DNA of 64,000 bases, taken from assembly GCA_902584995.1 (NCBI GenBank), contig CACICF010000001.1:82659-146658 (forward strand). The letters run 5' to 3'. Positions 42,543 through 50,580 of this stretch are shown here, piece after piece; position 1 is the stretch's first letter; the number at the start of each line of letters is the position of its first letter. The notes beneath the pieces were generated by a model. That model had not been told where the DNA came from. It was given only the letters and a program-made list of their open reading frames with translations, and did no database searches. The position numbers were made by a program, and so were the translations under genes. The stretch is from an uncultured Pelagibacteraceae bacterium. Lineage in GTDB: Bacteria; Pseudomonadota; Alphaproteobacteria; Pelagibacterales; Pelagibacteraceae.

Positions 42543-44350
42543 TAAAAGGTAAATTTATAGATAATTTACCAAAGGTCTACGGAATATATACCGGAGGATT
42601 TCTTGTATTTATTATTCTGATGGCAATAGCTGAACAAGCTGGAATGTCTGCAAAATTGATTGGTATCTTTTTTGTAGCTTTCACAGTTTTGATCTATGCT
42701 TTAATTGGTTGGTTATCTAGAACACTACAAGTTGATGCTTATTATGTAGCTGGAAGACAAGTTCCAACTGTCTTCAATGGTATGGCAACTGCTGCTGACT
42801 GGATGTCAGGGGCATCTTTCGTTGCTATGGCAGGTGGAATTTATTTCAAAGGCTATGGATATATGGCTCTACTTGTTGGGTGGACTGGTGGATATGTACT
42901 AGTTGCTTCGTTATTAGCACCGTATCTTAGAAAATTTGGATGTTATACTGTTCCAGATTTTATAGGAACACGTTATGGTGGTAACTTAGCAAGATTTAGT
43001 GCAGTCATAGTTTTAACAGTAGCCTCATTCACTTATGTAACAGCACAAATTAATGCAACAGGTACAATTGCATCTGTAGCATTAGATATTCCATTTGGGA
43101 TAGCTGTTTATGTAGGGTTAGCAAGTATTTTGATGTGCTCAATGCTTGGTGGAATGAGAGCTGTAACTTGGACGCAAGTAGCTCAATACATTGTATTAAT
43201 TATAGCTTACTTACTTCCAGTATTTTGGATTAGCAGTAAGTTGGGAGCAGGTTTCTTCCCACACTTTATGTTAGCTGATGAAGTTGCAAGAATTGCAGAA
43301 CTAGAAGGTCAATTTGGTTTTGTTAAAAACTCTGCTGCTGACTTAGCAACAGTTCCAAAAGGTTTAGCTGGAATAACTAAAGCGCATTCTTCGGTTAATG
43401 CAACTCCTTGGGCATTTATTTCATTAGCAGTGTGTATGATGGCAGGAACTGCATCGCTACCTCACGTTATGATGAGATACTTTACAACTCCAAGTGTAAG
43501 AACTGCAAGAAGATCAGTAGGTTGGTCACTATTCTTTATTTTCCTACTTTATTCTTCTGCACCGATGTTAGCTACATTATCTAAACTATCTTTAATAGAT
43601 CCAACGCTACCGACTGGAATTATTGGTAAAACAATTGCGGAAGTTCAAGCTATTGATTGGTATCAAAACTGGAACCAAGCAAACTTAATGTTTATCAGTG
43701 ACTTTAATGGTAATGGAACTCTTGAACTTAATGAGTTCTTTATGGGTGGTAAAGCTGTTGTATTAGCAACACCAGAGATTGCAGGATTACCTTATGTAAT
43801 TTCAGGTCTAGTTGCTGCTGGAGGTATGGCAGCTGCAATGTCAACTGCAGATGGATTAGTGTTAGCAATATCAAATGCGTTATCTCATGATATTTACTAC
43901 AAAATAATTAATCCAAAAGCTGAGACAGCGAAAAGACTAATTGTTGCAAGGGTACTACTTGTATTAATTGGTTTTGCAGGAGCAACAATAGCCGCGTTAG
44001 AGATACAAGGTATCTTAGGTTCGGTAATTTGGGCTTTTGACTTTGCTATGTCAGGACTATTCTTCCCACTTGTACTTGGTGTATGGTGGAAGAGAGCTAA
44101 TGCACCAGGCGCTGTTGCGGGAATGCTACTAGGACTTATATCTGGAACTGCTTACCTAATATGGGTAAGAAGTGGAGGATCTGGTTTCTTGGGCATAACT
44201 CAACTTACGTTTGGAATAGTTGGAGCAGCTGTAAGTTTAGTTTCTATGATTGTTGTCAGTTTAATAACTGCAGCACCAGATGCAGCTACTCAGAAAATGG
44301 TTGATGATGTACGTGTACCAAGCGGTAAGACGGTACTAGCACAGAAATAA
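42539..44350 (+). CDS. Sodium/solute symporter (SSS family, VC_2705/ActP-like) with EF-hand-like loop
   Basis: A 603-residue SSS-family transporter with about 13 hydrophobic helices. The family signature region is seen as YYVAGRQVPTVFNGMATAAD (residues ~68-87) and LVAAGGMAAAMSTADGLVLAISNALSHD later on. The DUF4212 partner and acs nearby suggest acetate or a related short carboxylate as substrate (inference). Residues 388-399, DFNGNGTLELNE, match the 12-residue EF-hand calcium loop and sit in an extended extramembrane segment between helices, about residues 345-405. A strong terminator follows the stop. Confidence 0.9.
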   Translation: MIKGKFIDNLPKVYGIYTGGFLVFIILMAIAEQAGMSAKLIGIFFVAFTVLIYALIGWLSRTLQVDAYYVAGRQVPTVFNGMATAADWMSGASFVAMAGGIYFKGYGYMALLVGWTGGYVLVASLLAPYLRKFGCYTVPDFIGTRYGGNLARFSAVIVLTVASFTYVTAQINATGTIASVALDIPFGIAVYVGLASILMCSMLGGMRAVTWTQVAQYIVLIIAYLLPVFWISSKLGAGFFPHFMLADEVARIAELEGQFGFVKNSAADLATVPKGLAGITKAHSSVNATPWAFISLAVCMMAGTASLPHVMMRYFTTPSVRTARRSVGWSLFFIFLLYSSAPMLATLSKLSLIDPTLPTGIIGKTIAEVQAIDWYQNWNQANLMFISDFNGNGTLELNEFFMGGKAVVLATPEIAGLPYVISGLVAAGGMAAAMSTADGLVLAISNALSHDIYYKIINPKAETAKRLIVARVLLVLIGFAGATIAALEIQGILGSVIWAFDFAMSGLFFPLVLGVWWKRANAPGAVAGMLLGLISGTAYLIWVRSGGSGFLGITQLTFGIVGAAVSLVSMIVVSLITAAPDAATQKMVDDVRVPSGKTVLAQK

Positions 44351-44362
44351 ATAATAAAACTT

Positions 44363-44390
44363 AGGGGCGATTAAGTTCGCCCCTTTTTTT
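44363..44390 (+). terminator. Intrinsic terminator of the symporter operon
   Basis: An 8-bp G+C-rich stem AGGGGCGA (44363-44370) / TCGCCCCT (44377-44384) with a six-base loop is followed by an uninterrupted T-run to 44390. It begins 13 bp after the symporter stop and is the clearest rightward terminator in the window. The next gene starts only 10 bp beyond it. Confidence 0.92.
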
Positions 44391-44399
44391 CTTAAAATT

Positions 44400-44750
44400 A
44401 TGTCTGCTAACTTTCATCCTTTAGTTTATATAATCGATTACATTTTAGGAGTCATTATGTGGACATTGATTGGAAGAGTAGCGATGAATATTTTTCAAAG
44501 AGAAGATTCACAATTCTTCTTTATGAAAGTTTTTGTAAAACTCACAAATCCACTAATAAATGTGTTTAAACCGATTACCCCAAGCTTTTTGGTAGGGCCT
44601 TTAGTACCACTTTATGTAGCTTGGTTCTTTTATATGGCTCGTTTCTATTTAATGCCTTATTTACTTGGTTATTCGGTAATGGGAATGCTTTCATTTCCTT
44701 TAGAGAGTGAAATAGCTCAAGAATTATATAGAATATTTAGTAAAAACTAA
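44400..44750 (+). CDS. YggT-like small membrane protein
   Basis: A 116-residue membrane protein. An N-terminal helix (YIIDYILGVIMWTLIGRVAM) is followed by KVFVKLTNPLINVFKPITPSF, which resembles the YggT signature of a proline-rich segment after TNP, and then a second hydrophobic region. It is more divergent than the copy at 34877. It begins directly after a terminator, so it needs its own promoter or read-through; none is obvious. Next gene is rpe, 42 bp downstream. Confidence 0.65.
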   Translation: MSANFHPLVYIIDYILGVIMWTLIGRVAMNIFQREDSQFFFMKVFVKLTNPLINVFKPITPSFLVGPLVPLYVAWFFYMARFYLMPYLLGYSVMGMLSFPLESEIAQELYRIFSKN

Positions 44751-44792
44751 TTCAAATAGAAAAAAAAATTGATAGAAATATTTTAGTATCAA

Positions 44793-45452
44793 ATGAAAAA
44801 AATTCAAATATCCCCTTCAATATTATCTGCTGATTTCAGTCAACTAGGAAATGAAATTAAGAGACTTGAAGAGGGTGGTGCTGACTTAATTCATGTCGAT
44901 GTAATGGATGGCCACTTTGTTCCGAATTTAACAATTGGACCTCCAGTAATTAAAAACTTAAGGGAGTACACTAAGCTTCCTTTTGATGTACATTTAATGA
45001 TCTCACCTGTACATAAATATATTGAAAATTACGCAAAAGCAGGTGCTGATATTATAACAATTCATCCTGAAGCTACTGAAAATTTGAAAGATTCAATAAA
45101 TTTGATTAAAAAGTTAGGTAAAAAGGCTGGGGTTTCTTTAAATCCAGAAACTGAAATAAAGACTTTAATTGATGAAATAGAACACATTGATTTGGTGCTA
45201 GTTATGAGTGTCAATCCTGGTTTTGGTGGGCAAGAATTTATGCCAGAGGTATTAACAAAAATTAAAGAATTAAAAGATATTAAAGAAAAAAATCAATACC
45301 ACTTTAGTATTGAGGTAGATGGTGGAGTAAATTTTAGTAATTCAAAAATAATCTTAGAAGCTGGAGCTGATATTTTGGTATCTGGCACTACGGTATTCAA
45401 AGAAAACAATGGAGATATCAAAACTAATATTGAAAAACTAAAATCAATATAA
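44793..45452 (+). CDS. rpe: Ribulose-phosphate 3-epimerase
   Basis: Rpe interconverts ribulose-5-phosphate and xylulose-5-phosphate in the pentose phosphate pathway. The TIM-barrel metal and catalytic residues are in ISPSILSADFSQLG, HVDVMDGHFVPNLTIGP, DVHLMISPVHKYI, SVNPGFGGQEF and EVDGGVN. The 219-residue length is standard. It is the first gene of rpe-heparinase-purH, an arrangement common in alphaproteobacteria. Confidence 0.97.
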   Translation: MKKIQISPSILSADFSQLGNEIKRLEEGGADLIHVDVMDGHFVPNLTIGPPVIKNLREYTKLPFDVHLMISPVHKYIENYAKAGADIITIHPEATENLKDSINLIKKLGKKAGVSLNPETEIKTLIDEIEHIDLVLVMSVNPGFGGQEFMPEVLTKIKELKDIKEKNQYHFSIEVDGGVNFSNSKIILEAGADILVSGTTVFKENNGDIKTNIEKLKSI

Positions 45453-45453
45453 A

Positions 45454-47082
45454 ATGTTTTTAAAAAGTTCTTTTAATTATATCAATGAATTTTTTTTTAT
45501 AATTAAAAACCAAGTACGAAAAATTTATTTAAATTCTTCAATTTATAATAAAAAAATTTCTAAAGTTGACGAAAATAATTTGGTTTATCAACCAAGCCTT
45601 AATATATTAAGCTCATTAATTAAATATGAAAAACAGAAAAATAAAATAGAGGATTTTAAAGTTCAATCGATATGGGAAAATAAAAATATTAATGACAAAA
45701 ATTTTAAAAAACTTCATAGTTTTTATTGGCTTTTCTCAATAGATCTAAAATCGTCAAATAAAATAACTCAATCAATTATAGAAAATTGGATTTCAAAAAA
45801 TCAAAACTATAAAGCAAAAAGTTGGGAAATAGATGTTCTCTCAAGAAGAGTGATAGCTTGGATTTCAAACTCCAAAATTACATATGATGGGTCAGACAAT
45901 ATTTATAAAAATAGTTTTAATGAGTTAGTTAGCAAACAAGTTAACCACTTGATGAATGAAATTGATAGATCCGCTGACTTTAACAATAAAATGATTGGTT
46001 GTTCAGCTATTATTATTACTGGAGTAGCTTATAAGAACCGTAAATTTTTAGATTATGGCTTAAATTTACTAAAAAAAATAATTAGTACATCTTTTGATGT
46101 TAACTACTTTCCAAAATCAAGAAATATAAGGCAAATGGTTTTTTATCTAAAATATTTTATTTTAATAAGAGAACTTTTGAAAGATTCTTTGAATGATATT
46201 CCAGAATATTTAGATGAAATAATTTTTTATGTTGGAAAATCTTATGATTTTTTCTGGGGATCTTTAAAGCAAAGCTTATTATTTAATGGAAATAATTCTT
46301 CTAATTATGAAGACTTTGATAAATACTTAAATCTTTTTAGATATAAATTCAGAAATGATAAATTTGATAAATCAGGTTATATAATTTTAAAAAATAAAAA
46401 TGTAATCCTTGCAATGGATACAGGCAATAGTCCAGGTAAAGACTATTCTGAAAATTATCAAGCTGGACCTTTATCGTTCGAATTTTTTTTTAAAGATAAA
46501 AAACTAATAACAAATTCTGGTTTCTTCCAAGATCATAATCATCAACTTTACGGAATATCAAAGTCAACCGCAACTCAATCTACATTAATTTTAGATAATT
46601 CTTCTGCATGTAATTTTAAAAAAAATAATATAGGACAAAGCGTTGTCAACAAAGGATTTAAGACTTTTGATCAACAGGTCACTTATGAAAAAAATTATTG
46701 GAGTATTCAATGTTCGCATGATGGATATTTGTCAAGATATGGCGTAATACATGAAAGAAATTTAGAATTTAATTCGAATAAAAATATTCTAATAGGTAAA
46801 GATAAGCTGATAAAAAAAAAGAATTTTAAAGTTACAAATTTTGAAATAAGATTTCACTTGCTACCAAATATTAAAGTAACTAGACTGCAAGACAATAAAT
46901 CTGTTTTAATAGAATTAGAAAATTCGGGTTGGAGATTCTTCTCCAATGATGGAATGATTGGGGTAGAAACTGGACTATATTTTGGTGATAAAAACAATTA
47001 TATTGAAAACCAAAATATTTTCATCTCGGGTGTTACTCAAAGCGAAGAACAGTTAATTAAATGGCAGATTAGTAAAATATGA
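45454..47082 (+). CDS. Heparinase II/III-family protein
   Basis: A 542-residue protein with an N-terminal alpha-helical toroid-like region and a C-terminal beta-rich heparinase II/III domain (ILAMDTGNSPGKDYSENYQA, SFEFFFKDKKLITNSGFF, FEIRFHLLPNIKVT). The gene between rpe and purH in many alphaproteobacteria is a heparinase-family protein, which supports the call. No signal peptide is clear. True polysaccharide lyase activity is unproven; its location in a housekeeping operon suggests an envelope-related role. It overlaps purH by 4 bp. Confidence 0.85.
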   Translation: MFLKSSFNYINEFFFIIKNQVRKIYLNSSIYNKKISKVDENNLVYQPSLNILSSLIKYEKQKNKIEDFKVQSIWENKNINDKNFKKLHSFYWLFSIDLKSSNKITQSIIENWISKNQNYKAKSWEIDVLSRRVIAWISNSKITYDGSDNIYKNSFNELVSKQVNHLMNEIDRSADFNNKMIGCSAIIITGVAYKNRKFLDYGLNLLKKIISTSFDVNYFPKSRNIRQMVFYLKYFILIRELLKDSLNDIPEYLDEIIFYVGKSYDFFWGSLKQSLLFNGNNSSNYEDFDKYLNLFRYKFRNDKFDKSGYIILKNKNVILAMDTGNSPGKDYSENYQAGPLSFEFFFKDKKLITNSGFFQDHNHQLYGISKSTATQSTLILDNSSACNFKKNNIGQSVVNKGFKTFDQQVTYEKNYWSIQCSHDGYLSRYGVIHERNLEFNSNKNILIGKDKLIKKKNFKVTNFEIRFHLLPNIKVTRLQDNKSVLIELENSGWRFFSNDGMIGVETGLYFGDKNNYIENQNIFISGVTQSEEQLIKWQISKI

Positions 47083-48623
47083 GAAATAGAATTAAAAATG
47101 CAATTATATCTCTTTCGGATAAATCAAATATTAAACCTATTTTACAGGCACTGAAAAAATATGATATAAAAATTATCAGCTCGGGTGGAACTTCCAAAGA
47201 AATAAAAAGATTAGGATACAAATGTATGGAGGTTTCAGAATATACAAAATCAGACGAAATATTAGATGGTAGAGTTAAAACACTTCATACAAAATTATAT
47301 GCTGGAATTTTAAGCAAAAGAAACAGCAATAAACATAAAAAAGAGCTTAGAAAAAATGCTTTCGAGGAAATAGATTTAGTTATAGTTAATTTCTATCCGT
47401 TTGAGGAAACTTTAAAAGTTACCAGAGATCATAAAATACTAATAGAAAATATAGATATTGGTGGCCCAGCGCTAGTAAGAGCTTCGGCTAAAAATTATCA
47501 TGATACAACCATTTTAACTTCTCCCAAACAATACAATGAATTTTTGATAAATTTAAAAAAAAACAAAGGTTCTACAAGTCTAGAATTTCGAAAAAAACTA
47601 TCTGGTGAAGCATTTAATTTAACAGCATATTATGATTCAGTAATTTCAGAATATTTAAATATCACCAATAATAATCATTTCCCTCAGAAGAAAACTATTC
47701 ATGGAAATTTAATTGAGGTGTTACGATATGGAGAAAATCCACATCAACAATCTGCAATTTATAGCAAAAATAATAGTTTGGATATAATCCAATTAAGTGG
47801 AAAAAAATTAAGTTACAACAATTATAATGACATTTATGCAGCTTTAAATATTTCAAAAACTCTTCCTAAGAATATTGGAACAGTAATTGTCAAACATGCC
47901 AACCCGTGTGGAGTTTCAATAAATAAGAATAAATTAAATAGTTATCTTGAGGCATTAGCTTGTGATCCTATAAGTGCATTTGGGGGAATTGTTTCTTGTA
48001 ATTTTAAAGTGACTAAAAAAATAGCCCAACAATTAAGTAAAACTTTTTTAGAAGTAATAATTGCTGTTGGTTTTGATAAAGATTCATTGGGGATTTTAAA
48101 AAAAAAGAAAAATTTAAGGCTAATAGATGCATCTAAGTTAACATATAAGAATTTAAATAATATAAATTCTAATTTTAATTCTTTATTGGTTCAAAATGTA
48201 GACAACAAAATTTTTACAAGTGATAATTTTAAAGTTGTATCTAAAATGAAGCCAACAAAAAAAATATTTAATGATCTATTATTTGCCTTTAACGTTTGTA
48301 GAAATGTAAAATCCAATGCGATTGTTATAACAAAAAATACCTCAACTATTGGAATTGGATCAGGTCAAACTAGTAGATTGGATAGTTGTAGAATAGCAAT
48401 CGATAAAATGAAAAAATTTCATAAAATTAACATAAACGACAACATTTTGGGTGCCTCTGACGCATTTTTTCCATTTGTAGATGGAATTGAAACTTTAGTT
48501 CAAAATGGAGTAAGCGCAATTATCCAACCTTCTGGATCTATCCGAGATAAAGAAATCATTAAATTTGCAGACAGTTTAGGTGTTATTTTAGTGTTTTCAA
48601 AAACAAGGCACTTTAAACATTAA
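47079..48623 (+). CDS. purH: Bifunctional AICAR formyltransferase / IMP cyclohydrolase
   Basis: PurH catalyses the last two steps of IMP synthesis. Residues 1-~145 form the IMP cyclohydrolase (MGS-like) domain: ALISLSDKS-like start NAIISLSDKSN, SSGGTSKEIK, EILDGRVKTLHTKLYAGIL, NFYPFEETL, IDIGGPALVRASAKN. The rest is the transformylase with RYGENPHQQSA, IVKHANPCGVS, DPISAFGGIVSCN and DAFFPFVDGIE. The length is standard (514). Its stop overlaps the next start by one base. Confidence 0.96.
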   Translation: MRNRIKNAIISLSDKSNIKPILQALKKYDIKIISSGGTSKEIKRLGYKCMEVSEYTKSDEILDGRVKTLHTKLYAGILSKRNSNKHKKELRKNAFEEIDLVIVNFYPFEETLKVTRDHKILIENIDIGGPALVRASAKNYHDTTILTSPKQYNEFLINLKKNKGSTSLEFRKKLSGEAFNLTAYYDSVISEYLNITNNNHFPQKKTIHGNLIEVLRYGENPHQQSAIYSKNNSLDIIQLSGKKLSYNNYNDIYAALNISKTLPKNIGTVIVKHANPCGVSINKNKLNSYLEALACDPISAFGGIVSCNFKVTKKIAQQLSKTFLEVIIAVGFDKDSLGILKKKKNLRLIDASKLTYKNLNNINSNFNSLLVQNVDNKIFTSDNFKVVSKMKPTKKIFNDLLFAFNVCRNVKSNAIVITKNTSTIGIGSGQTSRLDSCRIAIDKMKKFHKININDNILGASDAFFPFVDGIETLVQNGVSAIIQPSGSIRDKEIIKFADSLGVILVFSKTRHFKH

Positions 48624-49264
48624 TGAAATTAAATTATTACCTAAAAAAAATACAAAATATTATTTATAAAAAAAAATTTAATTATCCAAAAACTACTGTA
48701 GATTATTTTAATAATAACAAAAAAATAACAGTAATATCTTTTTCTAGTATTGGGGCAGGTAGAAAATATGTTCAGTCAAATGAGTTTTTTAATTTAACGA
48801 AAAAATACAATGTGGTGTTCGTCAAAGATATCACTAGATCATGGCTAAATAATATTGATATCAGCTATATAAAATCGTTTTTAAAAAATAATAACAATTA
48901 TGCAATTGGTTATAGTATGGGAGCATTTAACGCTATTGTTTTTTCTACACTTCACCCGATAAAAAAAGTGATTGCATTCTCTCCGCAATTTTCAATTCAT
49001 CCTGAGATATCAAAAGATGATACGTTTTTAAATTTTGCAGCTAATATCAATAGATGGAAGTATAAAAAGCTTAAATTTTCTAATAAAACAGAATATTTAA
49101 TTATTTTTGGAGACGATGATAAAGAAAAATATCATATGAATATGATTCCAAAACAAGAAAACATAAAAATAATAATTTTAAAAAATTGCGATCACAAAAC
49201 AGCCTCAAAACTAAAAAAACTTAAGAAACTTGAAGAAACTATTAGTAAATTCTTTTCAAACTAA
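48623..49264 (+). CDS. Alpha/beta-hydrolase-like protein of unknown function
   Basis: A 213-residue protein coupled to purH by a one-base overlap. AIGYSMGAFNAIVFS has the Gly-x-Ser-x-Gly form of a nucleophile elbow, YLIIFGDDDKEKYH could hold the acid residue, and NCDHKTASKLKK near the end could supply the histidine. The fold looks like a small alpha/beta hydrolase. I know no named family; a esterase-like or non-enzymatic role is possible. It converges on phhB (4-bp overlap). Confidence 0.65.
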   Translation: MKLNYYLKKIQNIIYKKKFNYPKTTVDYFNNNKKITVISFSSIGAGRKYVQSNEFFNLTKKYNVVFVKDITRSWLNNIDISYIKSFLKNNNNYAIGYSMGAFNAIVFSTLHPIKKVIAFSPQFSIHPEISKDDTFLNFAANINRWKYKKLKFSNKTEYLIIFGDDDKEKYHMNMIPKQENIKIIILKNCDHKTASKLKKLKKLEETISKFFSN

Positions 49265-49605
49265 AATTTGTTTATTAAATCAATTTTTGCAGCAAGAACA
49301 AAATCACTTTCATGTAATCCATTTATGGCATGAGTTTGTATTTTAATCTTTGCGTATCCCCAACCAAACCATATATCTGGATGATGACCTTCTTGCTCAG
49401 CAATCTCTCCAACTTTATTCACAAAAGATTGACTTTCTAAAAAATTATTAAATTTAAAACTTTTAGTAATATAATAATCTTTATTTTCAATCGATTCGAC
49501 GTCCCAGCCATCAACCTTCTTAAGGTATTTGTGAATTTCATCTAGATTAAAACTTGGAATACCACCCTCGCAGGGAATACATTTTTTATCAGCTAGATCA
49601 CTCAT
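49261..49605 (-). CDS. phhB: 4a-hydroxytetrahydrobiopterin dehydratase (PhhB)
   Basis: Pterin-4a-carbinolamine dehydratase regenerates the pterin cofactor of aromatic hydroxylases and can serve in folate recycling. The 114-residue protein has the family core KSFKFNNFLESQSFVNKVGE and the catalytic EGHHPDIWFGWGYAKI. The N-terminal CIPCEGG is also typical of bacterial members. No phenylalanine hydroxylase gene is nearby, so the partner is unclear. Overlaps the sulfotransferase stop by 4 bp. Confidence 0.93.
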   Translation of the reverse strand: MSDLADKKCIPCEGGIPSFNLDEIHKYLKKVDGWDVESIENKDYYITKSFKFNNFLESQSFVNKVGEIAEQEGHHPDIWFGWGYAKIKIQTHAINGLHESDFVLAAKIDLINKF

Positions 49606-50441
49606 GAATTATATCCTAAATCATTTAAATCATTTTGCAAATTTTTATTTAGTTTGTATAAAATATTTTTTGGTAATATTTTTTGCCATCTATTATTAAA
49701 TCCTAAATTGAAAAAACGTTTTTTTTCACCAGAGTTAGAGTATACACTTTCCTCAAATCCTTCGTTTTCCTCTTTATTTCTAAGATTAGAAAAATTTGTA
49801 GAATTTATTGAGTTGATTAGTTTTTTTTCATTAATCGAAGATTTATCTTGTTTTAAACTATTTATAAAATTTATTATTTTTTTAAAAGTTTCTAATCTGT
49901 TATTTTCTAGTTCTTCATACTTAATAAATAAAGTTTTAAATTCATTTGTATTTTTCCATGATTTATAGTGGTCAGACCAGGAGCCTAAAAATGTAAAATT
50001 ACTATAATCTCCATCTGTTGATTTTTCTAAAAGTGTTTGTTTCTCATTTATTATTTTCAGATATGCTTGTTCATAGCTTAAAGAATAATGATTTGTCATT
50101 GACGTTATGAGGTTTCTTGGGTCCCTAACAATGTATATAGCACCAAGTGACAAGTTTTTGTTGGTAAAATTATATCCTCGATACTGATTAAGGGAACTAT
50201 GAGTTTTTATAAAGTGTAATTTATCTCCAGAGAAAAATTGTTGTTGATTATAAATCCAACTTTGACAGGCCTCTGCTTCAGAACTAATTTTTTTTTTTGA
50301 AAACTTTATAGATGGAAATTGAAGAATATTTAAAAGTAAGTCAAAATCAAATTTACCTTTTTTTGAAAAAAAATATGAAGAAATAAATGACCTTAAATAT
50401 GTATTTCCGCTTTTTGGATAAGAGGAGATCCAGATAATCAT
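49602..50441 (-). CDS. Sulfotransferase domain protein
   Basis: A PAPS-dependent sulfotransferase fold. The 5'-phosphosulfate loop is SYPKSGNTYLRSF right at the N-terminus (after MIIWIS), the base region HFIKTHSSL follows, and the 3'-phosphate motif is YIVRDPRNLITSMTNHYS. I set the start at ATG 50439-50441, giving 279 residues; the longer in-frame reading to 50492 runs through the tRNA-Gly gene. Only 6 bases separate the tRNA 3' end from this ATG, leaving no room for an independent ribosome binding site. The acceptor is unknown; glycan or lipid sulfation are options. Confidence 0.85.
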   Translation of the reverse strand: MIIWISSYPKSGNTYLRSFISSYFFSKKGKFDFDLLLNILQFPSIKFSKKKISSEAEACQSWIYNQQQFFSGDKLHFIKTHSSLNQYRGYNFTNKNLSLGAIYIVRDPRNLITSMTNHYSLSYEQAYLKIINEKQTLLEKSTDGDYSNFTFLGSWSDHYKSWKNTNEFKTLFIKYEELENNRLETFKKIINFINSLKQDKSSINEKKLINSINSTNFSNLRNKEENEGFEESVYSNSGEKKRFFNLGFNNRWQKILPKNILYKLNKNLQNDLNDLGYNS

Positions 50442-50447
50442 AAATTT

Positions 50448-50522
50448 TGGAGCGGGCAATGGGACTCGAACCCACGACCTTCTCGTTGGCAACGAGACGC
50501 TCTACCACTGAGCTATGCCCGC
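50448..50522 (-). tRNA. tRNA-Gly (anticodon GCC)
   Basis: Read leftward, the 75-base sequence begins GCGGGCATAGCTCAGTGG (acceptor and D arm), has anticodon loop TTGCCAA with anticodon GCC within the stem TCTCG/CGAGA, and GGTTCGAGTCC in the T arm. The acceptor GCGGGCA pairs with TGCCCGC, followed by T and an encoded CCA. All arms are intact. It lies between two sulfotransferase genes on the same strand. Confidence 0.98.
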
Positions 50523-50539
50523 TTGTTCTATTAATGTTG

Positions 50540-50568
50540 AAGTTATTAGCTTTTTAAAAATTAAGCAA
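50540..50568 (-). promoter_or_regulatory. Weak promoter candidate for tRNA-Gly
   Basis: On the minus strand TTGCTT (50568-50563) and TAACTT (50545-50540) are separated by exactly 17 bases, placing a start near 50533, about 10 bases before the mature tRNA. Both hexamers deviate from consensus, and read-through from the upstream gene is an alternative. Confidence 0.3.
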
Positions 50569-50580
50569 TAGGCAATATGA

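Noticed and set aside
50442..50492. N-terminal extension of the sulfotransferase gene
   Set aside because: It translates the antisense-free interior and 3' end of an intact tRNA-Gly; the phosphosulfate loop already sits at residue ~7 from the ATG at 50441.
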